Shown piece by piece: positions 27,513-35,854 of a DNA stretch of 64,000 bases. The notes beneath the pieces are model-generated. The model had not been told where the DNA came from and made no database searches. It saw nothing but the letters and a program-made list of their open reading frames with translations. How positions within the stretch are numbered: position 1 is the first letter of the stretch; each line of letters starts with the position of its first letter. A program made the position numbers and the translations under genes. Origin of the DNA: Syntrophorhabdaceae bacterium (GTDB lineage: Bacteria > Desulfobacterota > Syntrophorhabdia > Syntrophorhabdales > Syntrophorhabdaceae); the NCBI GenBank assembly GCA_036504895.1, contig DASXUJ010000065.1:22273-86272 (forward strand), given 5' to 3'.

Positions 27513-27515
27513 ACA

Positions 27516-28145
27516 ATGGGAAAAACCTCTCCCACAAGGGACAATATCCTCGCCTTCATCCAGGAATTCAAAACAGGGAAAGATTATGCCCCCACCGTCA
27601 GGGAGATCGCCGAGCACTGCGCCATAAAGAGCACCTCCGTAGTCCAGTACCACCTCGACAAGCTCGAAGAAGCAGGGCTCATCACGAGGGCAAAAAAGAA
27701 TTTCAGGAGCATATCACTGCCCGCTGCCGAGACAAGGCAGCTCGTGGAAGTACCGATCCTGGGGACCATCTCCGCGGGCCGGCCCATATGGGTCCCCTCA
27801 GCCGACAGGTGGAGCGGCATTACGGAAAGGACGGTGGAGGTATCGCCTGTTGTCACCAAGGGTAAAAAGAATATCTTCGCCCTGGAAGTAAAGGGAAATT
27901 CCATGGTGGACGCCATGATCGCCGATTCGGATATCGTCATAATAGAGCAGACCCCGGACATAAAAAACGGCGACGTCGCAGCCTGCTGGCTCAAAAACGA
28001 GCAGGAAGTAACCCTAAAGAAAATCTACTACGAAAACGAGAGAATTCGCCTCCAGCCATGCAACCCGTACATGATGCCCCTCTACTATGACGCATCGAAC
28101 GTAGAGCCTCAGGGGAAGGTCATCGCGGTGATACGAATTGTTTGA
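27516..28145 (+). CDS. lexA: LexA repressor
   Basis: 209 aa. N-terminal winged helix (VREIAEHCAIKSTSVVQYHL recognition region), self-cleavage site Ala-Gly in GTISAGRPI, and the peptidase dyad Ser in VKGNSMVDAMIAD and Lys in EVTLKKIYYE. LexA represses damage-response genes and cuts itself when RecA filaments form. It is divergent from imuB-DUF6504-dnaE2 across 92 bp with two LexA-like boxes, so it very likely controls itself and the mutasome. It has no ribosome site. Confidence 0.95.
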   Translation: MGKTSPTRDNILAFIQEFKTGKDYAPTVREIAEHCAIKSTSVVQYHLDKLEEAGLITRAKKNFRSISLPAAETRQLVEVPILGTISAGRPIWVPSADRWSGITERTVEVSPVVTKGKKNIFALEVKGNSMVDAMIADSDIVIIEQTPDIKNGDVAACWLKNEQEVTLKKIYYENERIRLQPCNPYMMPLYYDASNVEPQGKVIAVIRIV

Positions 28146-28211
28146 TTCTGAATAAAATCGGAAACGGAAATCGGATAACGGATAACGATAACGAAATTAG
28201 ATTTTGCTTTA

Positions 28212-29063
28212 TCAGAGCGGCGGCAGAGGGTACTCCCCGGGTTTCACCTCATCCAATATCTGACGAAAAAGCTCCTGCCCCTCTTCATTCAAATAGGATG
28301 CAGCTAATTCGTTCAGCTTTGAAGCCTCTTCTTTTTTCTCACAATATTTGGCAATCACGGCATTTGAAATGATAAGCGCCGACAATATGGGGTCTCTTAT
28401 CGAGGCCTTTAGAGATTTGTCGGCCATAACGGCATCGATCTTTGCTGCCTTTTTCTTGAACATAGATTGATTGTGAAGCCAGGTGCGGGGCAGGTCAGCC
28501 TCCAGCCGTCCGTCCTGCTCGTACAGAACAAGCTCGAATATGGGCGCAGAGGCATGATCTGTCATGCGATTGTTCTCGAACTTATCGTAGATATCATAAA
28601 AAAATCCATTTCTCCCGGATTTCTTGAATGAGTCCCGTTCCCCGGCGGCGACCTCGCCAAGACGCTGGAGACGGCCCGATCTGAGGCTAAACACTACATT
28701 CCGATCACAACGCGAGGCATTCCCGCCCCCACATTCGATCCTTACAAAAAGATAGCCGTCTCTCCGGTAAGTATGTCTTTCTTGAACTTCAAAGGCCTCT
28801 TTAACATTCGCCACCGCAATAATATTCGTTTCAATTGCAAATCTCTCCTGTGCGCTTTGCACCAGTAGCTCGATATTGAATGGCCGCTCGAATTCCTCTC
28901 TCAGTTTCGCCGTCACTTGAACCGAGCCGTCGGCAAAGACCGTCACTCCCTCTTGCCCGATCCGCTCTTTCCTGGCTCCTTCAAAATTTTGAGCGATGGC
29001 GGGATAAAAAACTCCTACATAAATAGGGACCATGATAAGAAGGAAAATCATTCGGCACTTCAT
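28212..29063 (-). CDS. Secreted protein of unknown function
   Basis: 283 aa with a signal peptide (MKCRMIFLLIMVPIYVGVFY, cleavage near AIAQ). The mature protein has a beta-rich N-terminal half with a Cys pair (RIECGGGNASRCDR) and an alpha-helical C-terminal third. I recognise no family. It is bordered by the lexA gene (convergent) and a 360-bp intergenic region. Just past its stop (28170-28195) the sequence contains short direct repeats of GGATAACG. Confidence 0.7.
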   Translation of the reverse strand: MKCRMIFLLIMVPIYVGVFYPAIAQNFEGARKERIGQEGVTVFADGSVQVTAKLREEFERPFNIELLVQSAQERFAIETNIIAVANVKEAFEVQERHTYRRDGYLFVRIECGGGNASRCDRNVVFSLRSGRLQRLGEVAAGERDSFKKSGRNGFFYDIYDKFENNRMTDHASAPIFELVLYEQDGRLEADLPRTWLHNQSMFKKKAAKIDAVMADKSLKASIRDPILSALIISNAVIAKYCEKKEEASKLNELAASYLNEEGQELFRQILDEVKPGEYPLPPL

Positions 29064-29250
29064 GACAAGGTGAGCCCTTCCTGCGGTCTTATCCGCCGCT
29101 AGTTATGCCCTCTCCCTCCATAATTTTGCCAATCTCTCCGCCTCTCCTCATCTTATAACCATCGCCGGTACTCATATCAATAATTTCTTTTCTCAATGGA
29201 TGACCTTAAGGAGGAACCTGCAACAACTCGCGCAGGGGCGCACTAAAAAG

Positions 29251-29274
29251 AAGAGGCGACACCCGTCGCCTCTT
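29251..29274 (-). terminator. Rho-independent terminator (minus strand)
   Basis: AAGAGGCGAC-accc-GTCGCCTCTT is a perfect 10-bp hairpin. Read on the minus strand it is followed by CTTTTTAG. It lies about 150 nt after the LivJ-type receptor stop, downstream of heptad repeat A, and would end the 34.2-29.4 kb transcript. Confidence 0.8.
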
Positions 29275-29322
29275 CCGCAATCTTCCTGACCCTCTTTCCC
29301 TTTTCCGCTCTTTCGCTGCTTC

Positions 29323-29417
29323 TAAGCCTTTGCCATTACTATCGACTATCGACTGCCTCTAAGCTATCGACTGCCTCTAATCCCTTGCCGTTACTAACGA
29401 CTAGAGACTAGAGACTG
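29323..29417. repeat. Heptad repeat copy A, 3' of the LivJ-type receptor
   Basis: The region is a run of degenerate 7-bp units, plus-strand consensus GACTANN (GACTATC, GACTAAC, GACTAGA), with the spacers TAAGC and GACTGCCTCT. It is alignable along its whole length with copy B at 30680-30808. It ends 6 bp from the stop codon of the receptor gene. Confidence 0.8.
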
Positions 29418-29423
29418 TCTTTG

Positions 29424-30650
29424 TCATTTTCCCTTCGCCCGCGCCTTCGCTATGTCCTCACACGTAGGCGCCGCATCTCTCGCGGAGACAGTCGCTATAT
29501 CCGTGCCGATGAGGAAGTCTTTATACTCGGGCACCTTTTTCGTGACGCCGAAGAATGTGGGGTGCATGACCTGATGGTCACATGCCCGGAGTTCGAGCCT
29601 GCCTACAGGGCTCCTCTCAAGGACCGCCCCTTCCAGGGCATCGATGAATTTTTCCTTGTCCACCTTGCCCGCCTTTTTATACGCCTCCGCGATAAAGTGG
29701 CCGGTGATGTAGCCGAAATAAGAGGGCATGGTGGGATAAGAATTGTAGGCCTTTCGGTAGGTCTCCACGAATGCCTTGTTCTCCGGTGTCTGGGGATAGT
29801 AGAAGAGGTAATGGGCCGTCCCATATACCCCTTCCGGCGCGTTGAGCCCGAGGGCATTGAGGATCGCGTAGTCGATCGCCGTATGCTGGTACTCAGGCAC
29901 CGCTTTTGAGAGACCGGTGGCCTTGGCCGCTTTCTGGAAGGCGATGACCGTGGCCCCGCTCGAGCCCATGATGAGGCAGTCGGGCTTTGCCGACATGATC
30001 TGGGTGATATAGGGTGTAAAGTCTATCTCCCCCATTTTCCAGAAGGTCTTCCCCAGGAGCTGGACCTTCGGGTTTAGCGCCTTGAGGTGGTTCCATACCG
30101 AGTCGGTCAGGGCATGGCCGAATTCGAAATCGTCGCCCGCGATCCAGTATTTCGTATAGGGCTTCTTTGCGAGTACCGCTGCCGCGGCCTTGCCGGGCAT
30201 GACGGTAGTCTCATCCATGAGAAAGACATACCGGTGGCCGAACTGGCCGGTAATCCTCTCGCTCTTTGCACCCGTGACGAGGAAGGGGATTTTTTCCTTC
30301 TTTGCGAATTCGGAGATGGCAAGGGCGATGGCGCTGTTGTAGGTGCCCACGAGGAGGTCCACACCCTCTTTGAGTACGAGATCTCTCGCCTGGGGAAGGC
30401 CGGTGCCCGGCTGAAATTTGTCATCCCGCGTCATTATTTCGATCTTCTTCCCGAGAACGCCACCTTTGGCGTTTACCTCTCCGATAGCCAGCTTCAGACC
30501 TTTAAGGTTATCGTTGGCCAGTGAGGCGGCGCCCCCCGAATAACTGTCGACCACGCCCACCTTGATCGCATCGGCGGCAAAGGCCGAAGGTGCAAGAAAA
30601 AGGATACTCACCAGTACGACGATCGCCACTTGCATCTTCTTTCTTCTCAT
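29424..30650 (-). CDS. Branched-chain amino acid-type ABC transporter substrate-binding protein
   Basis: 408 aa. Signal peptide (VAIVVLVSILFLAPSAFAAD) followed by a periplasmic type I receptor fold: IKVGVVDSYSGGAASLANDN, LAIGEVNAKGGVLGKKIEI, VGTYNSAIALAISEFAKKEK. This is the LivJ/HAAT family for branched-chain amino acids, amides or aromatic acids. No permease or ATPase gene is present in the window. It is flanked on both sides by heptad repeats A and B. It sits downstream of the UroD gene in the same direction. Confidence 0.9.
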   Translation of the reverse strand: MRRKKMQVAIVVLVSILFLAPSAFAADAIKVGVVDSYSGGAASLANDNLKGLKLAIGEVNAKGGVLGKKIEIMTRDDKFQPGTGLPQARDLVLKEGVDLLVGTYNSAIALAISEFAKKEKIPFLVTGAKSERITGQFGHRYVFLMDETTVMPGKAAAAVLAKKPYTKYWIAGDDFEFGHALTDSVWNHLKALNPKVQLLGKTFWKMGEIDFTPYITQIMSAKPDCLIMGSSGATVIAFQKAAKATGLSKAVPEYQHTAIDYAILNALGLNAPEGVYGTAHYLFYYPQTPENKAFVETYRKAYNSYPTMPSYFGYITGHFIAEAYKKAGKVDKEKFIDALEGAVLERSPVGRLELRACDHQVMHPTFFGVTKKVPEYKDFLIGTDIATVSARDAAPTCEDIAKARAKGK

Positions 30651-30679
30651 TGGTACCCCCTGTCTGTAATGTAGTGCGT

Positions 30680-30808
30680 TAAGCCTTGCTGTTACTATCG
30701 ACTATTGACTGCCTTTAAGCTATTCACTGCCCTTTTGCCCTTGTCGCTACTATCGACTAGAGACTATCGACTAGAGACTATCGACTAGAGACTAGCGACT
30801 AGAGACTG
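30680..30808. repeat. Heptad repeat copy B, 3' of the UroD gene
   Basis: The same composite as copy A (TAAGCC...GTTACTATCGACTAT...CTGCC...), extended by three exact GACTAGA/GACTATC alternations and one GACTAGC. It ends 4 bp from the stop codon of the UroD-family gene. A and B are in the same orientation and bracket the receptor gene. Confidence 0.85.
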
Positions 30809-30811
30809 CCC

Positions 30812-32062
30812 CTAATAGATTCCGTATTCCCGCGTTGCCTCGAACATGGCTTTTATATTGTCATAATGCGCATCATCGAGACCCGTGGATGCGTCCATAA
30901 TGAACCCCCCGTCTTTCCCCGCAGTATCGATGAGCCTCTTTACCGATTCCCTCACCTGCTCCGGTGTACCGGTGGCGAGTATGGAGAGGGGCAGGTTGCC
31001 CCTGATCGCGACCGTCTCCCTCAATATCTCCTTGGCCTTTACCATATCGGTGGCCTCGAATTTGTAGCACGCCTTTCCCGGCGGGATATCCTTTATCACT
31101 TCCAGGCGGGTCGTGCAGTTGCCTTCCCAGAAGGGACAGGGCGTGAGCCCCGCGTCGATGAGGGCAACCATAAGGTCCTTAAGAGTGGGCCAGAAGAACT
31201 TCTTGAACTGCTCGATGGACATGAAGCCGTCGAGCCCCTTGTGGATCGGGATGAAGACCCGCGGGTTTCCCGAGGCCTTCGAGCCCCGTACCGCCATATC
31301 GAACATGATGGGGAGAAGCTTCTCGCATGCGGCAAGGACTTTTGCGGGCCTCCTGTACATATCGAGCATGAGGCCTTTTGTTCCCCTGAAATAGTCCCCT
31401 AATGTATCGAAGGGCGCCTGGGTCATGGCGCCTGTCTGGATGGGGATGCCCAGCTCCCGCGCCTCTTCGGAAAAGCGCCGGGTATAGGATGCGATACGAA
31501 GCGACTCCTTTCCCGCCTTTACCATCGCTTCAAGTGTTGCAATGACTTCCGGCGTGGTGAAGGGTATGAAGCCGAAGGGCAGGCCCATGGCATAGGTGAC
31601 AAGGCCGGTGAAGGCAGGGAAGCTCTCGAGCCCTTTCAAGGAGCCGCATATGCGGGGCAGGTATCGCCTCATCATGAAATCCGACGGATCTGCGAGAAAA
31701 TGGTCGTATTCTTCCGCCGCCATATACTCGCCCTCAACGAACTGGTACGTCACGTCCGGTGGCAGGCCACGGCCCGGCCATTTAAGCTGCCTGAAATCAA
31801 GAACGTCGAGCAGGGGACCCAGAAACCTCAGGGCATAAGGGTTCTGCTCCATGTCCTGGTTGAATTCGAGGGTGATCTTCCACTGGGACTCCCACATCTT
31901 CTCCGGGTCGTACATGGCCTCTTCAATCGTCATGCCGCAATGGAGGGCAGGGAAAAATCCGAAGGAGACCATGATAGGAACCTTCTCCGGCTTCCGAAGG
32001 GCCACCACGTCTTCAAAGAGTTTTTCCCGTTTCCGGTATAGCTCGGCTCTATCTTCCGCCAC
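30812..32062 (-). CDS. Uroporphyrinogen decarboxylase-family (MtaA/CmuA-like) methyltransferase
   Basis: 416 aa from GTG 32062, with GGGAGG 5 nt upstream. UroD fold: KPEKVPIMVSFGFFPAL, GIPIQTGAMTQAPFDTLGDY, IEQFKKFFWPTLKDL, FWEGNCTTRLEVIKDIP and the closing GGFIMDASTG. It is longer than HemE and lacks the heme-pathway arginine signature, so it belongs with the corrinoid methyltransferases and their relatives. The expected His-X-Cys zinc ligands are not clear; EGNC carries the only candidate Cys in that place. Neighbouring solute receptors suggest uptake and demethylation of a methylated or aromatic compound, which is inference. Confidence 0.85.
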   Translation of the reverse strand: MAEDRAELYRKREKLFEDVVALRKPEKVPIMVSFGFFPALHCGMTIEEAMYDPEKMWESQWKITLEFNQDMEQNPYALRFLGPLLDVLDFRQLKWPGRGLPPDVTYQFVEGEYMAAEEYDHFLADPSDFMMRRYLPRICGSLKGLESFPAFTGLVTYAMGLPFGFIPFTTPEVIATLEAMVKAGKESLRIASYTRRFSEEARELGIPIQTGAMTQAPFDTLGDYFRGTKGLMLDMYRRPAKVLAACEKLLPIMFDMAVRGSKASGNPRVFIPIHKGLDGFMSIEQFKKFFWPTLKDLMVALIDAGLTPCPFWEGNCTTRLEVIKDIPPGKACYKFEATDMVKAKEILRETVAIRGNLPLSILATGTPEQVRESVKRLIDTAGKDGGFIMDASTGLDDAHYDNIKAMFEATREYGIY

Positions 32063-32112
32063 TTCAACCTCCCGTCATTATCCTAAATGCCTCTGGTTTT
32101 GGATATACCTTC

Positions 32113-32135
32113 GCGGGCCGGGATTCCCGGCCCGC
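32113..32135 (-). other. GC-rich hairpin between dctP and UroD genes
   Basis: GCGGGCCGGG-att-CCCGGCCCGC is a perfect 10-bp stem with no U tract on either strand. It lies in the 81-nt gap after the first receptor, where it could protect receptor mRNA from 3' decay or reduce readthrough to the UroD gene. Confidence 0.65.
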
Positions 32136-32143
32136 AGTGTAAA

Positions 32144-33145
32144 CTATTTTCCTTTCGTGAGGAGCTTCTTCAGTTCGGGGCCTGTCTGGGGGTTTTTCTG
32201 GAGCACATCCTTCCAGCCCTCCTCGTAGGCCACCCTCAGAAACTTCTCTTTTTCCGCGGCAGGCAGATCGATTACCTGGATGCCTTCCTTTATGAGGAGC
32301 GGTCTCTCCTTTTTCGCCAGGTCCTCGAAATAGGCGACCACGGTCTTCTCCGCCTCGATTGCCGCTTCGTTCAGGAGGTCCTGGAACTTCCTGGGCAGTT
32401 TATTCCACGTGGCGAGATTAAAGAGTATGGGGTTGGGGCCGCGGTAGAAGCCCGGCTCCACGATATACTTCGTCACCCTCTGCCAACCCCAGTCGCGGAT
32501 GCCCACCGAGACCCAGCAATAGCCGTCGACCACGTTTCTCTCCAGGGCAGCGTATACCTCCGTGGGAGGTATAACCACCGGGTTTCCGCCGAGACCTTTG
32601 ATTACCTGAAGGTACATGGGCGAGACGCGGATATTGAGGCCCCTTAAATCAGCTGCTTTGATGGGCTTATTCAGGTAAAGGTAAAACTTCATATCATGGC
32701 CCAGGCGGCCGAGATAATGGATCTTCAGCTTCTTTTCGTGGAGGTCGTTCCAGAACGCCCAGGCGCCTTTCGCCCTCTCTTCCGCCGGAGCGAATTCGGA
32801 GAGCTTCATGGCGTCAACCTCAGGCAGGACCGAGACATAGTAGGCGTTCGTGGTATAGCAGATATCTACCATACCCCGCTGCAGGGCCTGGACCTGGTCC
32901 TGGGTCTTTACCGCTTCAGGACCACCCACGTAATTGATCTTCAGTTCGCCCGGATATTTCTTCGCCACGAGCCGCTCCACCGTCTCCGAAAAGATCTGAA
33001 ACGGCTTATTATCGGGTGCGGTTTTGGGCCATGCGGTGATCGCCTTTAAGGTAATGGTCTCGGCCCCTCCCGAAGCGGGCAGGGTCAGCATCAGGGCAAG
33101 GGCCATAAAAACCCCGCATACAACTAAGGCTTTGATCTTTTTCAT
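32144..33145 (-). CDS. TRAP transporter DctP-type solute receptor
   Basis: 333 aa. Signal peptide (VVCGVFMALALMLTLPASGG), then the DctP/TAXI-like periplasmic fold: TITLKAITAWPKTAPDNKPF, the LRGLNIRVSPMYLQVIKGLGGNPV core, and EVYAALERNVVDGYCW. Such receptors bind carboxylates and deliver them to a DctQM permease. None is encoded in the window. The ribosome site is GAAGGAGG. It follows a second receptor gene by 30 nt and is followed by the UroD-family gene. Confidence 0.9.
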   Translation of the reverse strand: MKKIKALVVCGVFMALALMLTLPASGGAETITLKAITAWPKTAPDNKPFQIFSETVERLVAKKYPGELKINYVGGPEAVKTQDQVQALQRGMVDICYTTNAYYVSVLPEVDAMKLSEFAPAEERAKGAWAFWNDLHEKKLKIHYLGRLGHDMKFYLYLNKPIKAADLRGLNIRVSPMYLQVIKGLGGNPVVIPPTEVYAALERNVVDGYCWVSVGIRDWGWQRVTKYIVEPGFYRGPNPILFNLATWNKLPRKFQDLLNEAAIEAEKTVVAYFEDLAKKERPLLIKEGIQVIDLPAAEKEKFLRVAYEEGWKDVLQKNPQTGPELKKLLTKGK

Positions 33146-33175
33146 CTTTTCAATGCCTCCTTCTCGTTCTCCTCT

Positions 33176-34192
33176 TTATTTCTGGTGAGCCTTGACATAG
33201 TCCTGGCAGAATTTCAGGGCTTCATCCGCGGGCAGGCCCTTTGACTTCATCTCTTTTACGTGCTCTTCGATAATAGGCTTCACCCTCTGGGCCCATCGGG
33301 CGTCCTCCTCTTTGGAAAGGGTGACAAATTTATTCCCCCTCGCCAGGGCGAATTCCCGGCCCTCTTTATCGATCTCGTCCCAGAGCCTGCCCTGTTTCTC
33401 GATCCACTCTTCATTCACTTTTTCGATTATGGCCTTGATATCGGCAGGCAGGGCGTTCCATCTCGCCTTGTTCATCACGTAAAACATGCCGCTCGAATAA
33501 CAGGCGCCGTAATCCTCGGTCGTGTATTTCACCACTTCTCCGAGTTTCCACCCTTTCAGGGCCTCAATGGGTACCATGACCCCTTCGACCACGCCTTTCA
33601 TCAGGGCGTCGTAGGTCTCGGGTATGGGCATGCCCACCGGCGCCGCCCCAAGGGCCTGGACAATCTTTGAATTGATGCCGGAGGAGCGTATCTTCATTCC
33701 CTTCACCTCTTCGAGCTTGGTGACCGGTTTTTTCGTGGTATGGAGGAGACCCGGACCGTGGGCGTGGAGGAGGAGGACCTTCACGTCATCGAATTCTTTG
33801 GGTTTGAATTTCTGGTAAAACTGGTTGATCAGTTTCGTCGCCAGATAGCCTGTCTTCATGTTGAGCGGCAGATCGAGCATCTCCGTCATGGGGAATTTCC
33901 CCCTCGTGTAACTCAGGACGCTCGCGCCGATATCCGATATGCCTTTTACCGTGCTGTCATATATCTGGGCGCCGGGACTCAAGGTGCCGCCGGGGAAATA
34001 ATCGATCTTTACCCTGTTGTTGGTCCTCTTCTCCACCTCCCTGCACCACTGTTCCGCAAGTATCCCATTTTTGTGCAGGTTATTGTAGACGTTCGAGAAC
34101 CTGAGGGTGATGACTTTCTCTTCCGCGGCACTGCAGGGAAGAGAGAAAAGGGACGTAAAGACCAGGATCATTACGGCGACGATACCTTTCAT
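33176..34192 (-). CDS. Second TRAP transporter DctP-type solute receptor
   Basis: 338 aa from ATG 34192, set by AAAGGAGG 6 nt upstream; the frame extends 35 codons more, through the promoter, and is not expected to be used. Signal peptide (IVAVMILVFTSLFSLPCSAA), then KVITLRFSNVYNNLHKNGIL, GISDIGASVLSYTRGKFPMTE, KGMKIRSSGINSKIVQALGA and the ETYDALMKGVVEGVM motif of DctP proteins. It differs enough from the adjacent receptor to have a different ligand. It is the first gene of the receptor-receptor-UroD-LivJ cluster. Confidence 0.9.
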   Translation of the reverse strand: MKGIVAVMILVFTSLFSLPCSAAEEKVITLRFSNVYNNLHKNGILAEQWCREVEKRTNNRVKIDYFPGGTLSPGAQIYDSTVKGISDIGASVLSYTRGKFPMTEMLDLPLNMKTGYLATKLINQFYQKFKPKEFDDVKVLLLHAHGPGLLHTTKKPVTKLEEVKGMKIRSSGINSKIVQALGAAPVGMPIPETYDALMKGVVEGVMVPIEALKGWKLGEVVKYTTEDYGACYSSGMFYVMNKARWNALPADIKAIIEKVNEEWIEKQGRLWDEIDKEGREFALARGNKFVTLSKEEDARWAQRVKPIIEEHVKEMKSKGLPADEALKFCQDYVKAHQK

Positions 34193-34253
34193 GGCAGCCT
34201 CCTTTGATGATTCTATGTGCGCTTTACAAACTTCTCTATATAACTGTACCAAG

Positions 34254-34295
34254 ATAGTAAGAAAACAAATGGACCTTGTCAAGAAGTTTGTATAC
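34254..34295 (-). promoter_or_regulatory. Promoter of the solute-receptor cluster with adjacent palindrome
   Basis: Minus strand: TTGACA (34282-34277), 17-bp spacer, TACTAT (34259-34254), a strong promoter about 55 nt from the ATG. The palindrome TGTATACA (34288-34295) lies just upstream of the -35 and resembles the TTGTATACAA-type operators of some GntR regulators; no regulator gene is adjacent. Confidence 0.7.
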
Positions 34296-34329
34296 ACAAT
34301 TTAAATTTTGGAAGTCTACTCCGGTAAGG

Positions 34330-35748
34330 CTAAAGGTTCTCGAGGTCCGCGCGGCTTATCTCGCGAAGATTGAGTTTCTTTCCCGGCCGTCTGAAATAGT
34401 GAAGTATTATTTTGTAGATGTCGTGATCGAAAGCAGGGGCGCTCTGATACGTAGGTCTTCTGCCTTGTTCGTCATATTCAAAGGAAGCGAGGAGACACCA
34501 TTGATCGATGATGAAGGCTTCTCCCCTTTCCGCGCCTTCGGCCCGCTCTTCGATGAGTATGGGCCCGGCAAAGGGCCATGTCCTGATGCTGCGCCCTTCC
34601 AAGGCCTCAATAAACCTCATATTGTAGCGCAAAGGCGTCTCCACGCCCTCGCATGGGCCTTCGCATTTTTCGAGCTGCCGATAAGAGCAGGGGCCTTTGC
34701 CTTTTTCAAGCCCCAAAACACAGGGACAGAGCCGGTGCTCCGAGGCTGCGTGCCAGAGGTACTCCTTCGCCTGTTTCAGGGTCTTGAAAATGCCTGCCGT
34801 CTGCCTGACCGCCTCCGGACTGAGATCCGATGCAGGCTTGAGCAGTATGGTCCCATATCCTGAAGCATCCTCCGTCTTCACCGCCGCGATGAGGCCCTTT
34901 CCTCCCTTGGAGCGCCGATTGTAAAGAGGCTGAAGTTCCTTGATAAGACGCGCCTCGAGCAGCAGCGCCCCCAGCTCGCCCGCGGTAGGAACGGCCTTTA
35001 TGTCAGCCACCTGCCGGTGGATGTGGGCCTCTTTCACGAAGCCATGGCCGTCGGAGAAGTGGCCCAGTACGCGACCCTTGATGTTGGTGCTCTTGCCCAC
35101 GTAGAGGGGCGTGCCTTCCTGGCTGTAAAACATGTAGACCCCCGCAGTCTCAGGGAGATTTCTGATCTGGTATTCCTCGACAAGGGGCGGGTATATGGGA
35201 GTCTTGCAGAGCTTCGCGACCGCCTGGGTCAACTCCTCCTTCTGAAACCGGTCGTGAAGGGTCTTCATGAAATCCCAGACCACGGTTGCATCGCCCAACG
35301 CCCGGTGGCGCTCCGTGCAGGTAATCCCGAAACGCTCCATGATGCGGTCCAGGCTATGCCTCCGACATTCGGGAAAGAGCAGGCGTGAAAGGCGCAGAGT
35401 GCAGAGGCAACGGGGACTGAAGCCGACCCCCTCGCGACGGAATTCCTCCCGCAGAAAGCCGTAGTCGAACCGGGCATTATGGGCAACGAAAAGCGCCCCG
35501 TCCAGGAGTCCCATGAGGTCGTCCCTGATGGTCGCAAAGGTGGGTGCCCCCCGCAGGTCCTCGTTGGTGATCCCGGTCAAGGTTTCGATGTAAGGAGAGA
35601 CGATCATCTCAGGGTCCACGAGGGTGGAGTAGGATTCCACGAGCTCGGCGCCCCGAACCTTCAGAATTGCGATCTCGATTATACGGTTAAATCGTGCCGA
35701 AAGACCGGTAGTTTCAATATCAACAATGGCTAAATCAGAATCATACAT
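34330..35748 (-). CDS. DnaQ-like 3'-5' exonuclease fused to UvrC-type GIY-YIG nuclease (Cho-like)
   Basis: 472 aa from ATG 35748. The N-terminal DEDDh exonuclease (1-175) has AIVDIETTGL, FVAHNARFDYGFL and HRALGDATVVWDF, with all four acidic residues and the histidine. The middle GIY-YIG domain (about 200-290) has TAGVYMFYSQEGTPLYVGKS, as in UvrC and Cho. A C-terminal region of 170 residues (with C-X-C...CEGPCEG clusters) follows, as in such fusions of several bacterial groups. Likely a repair enzyme that incises and trims DNA; the exact damage is unknown. It has no ribosome site and is monocistronic. Confidence 0.9.
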   Translation of the reverse strand: MYDSDLAIVDIETTGLSARFNRIIEIAILKVRGAELVESYSTLVDPEMIVSPYIETLTGITNEDLRGAPTFATIRDDLMGLLDGALFVAHNARFDYGFLREEFRREGVGFSPRCLCTLRLSRLLFPECRRHSLDRIMERFGITCTERHRALGDATVVWDFMKTLHDRFQKEELTQAVAKLCKTPIYPPLVEEYQIRNLPETAGVYMFYSQEGTPLYVGKSTNIKGRVLGHFSDGHGFVKEAHIHRQVADIKAVPTAGELGALLLEARLIKELQPLYNRRSKGGKGLIAAVKTEDASGYGTILLKPASDLSPEAVRQTAGIFKTLKQAKEYLWHAASEHRLCPCVLGLEKGKGPCSYRQLEKCEGPCEGVETPLRYNMRFIEALEGRSIRTWPFAGPILIEERAEGAERGEAFIIDQWCLLASFEYDEQGRRPTYQSAPAFDHDIYKIILHYFRRPGKKLNLREISRADLENL

Positions 35749-35811
35749 AAGCAAACATTCATCGATATTTAAGCAGGTTTAGGGCGAGAAGTAAAGGCCG
35801 GCAAAGCGCGT

Positions 35812-35845
35812 CGGGAGGAGCCCATTTGGGTAACGGACCCTCCCG
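35812..35845 (-). other. Hairpin after the aquaporin gene
   Basis: CGGGAGG (35812-35818) and CCTCCCG (35839-35845) pair, with an inner CCCA/TGGG stem. It begins 9 nt after the aquaporin stop. There is no good U tract, so termination is uncertain. Confidence 0.45.
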
Positions 35846-35854
35846 GCCATGATT

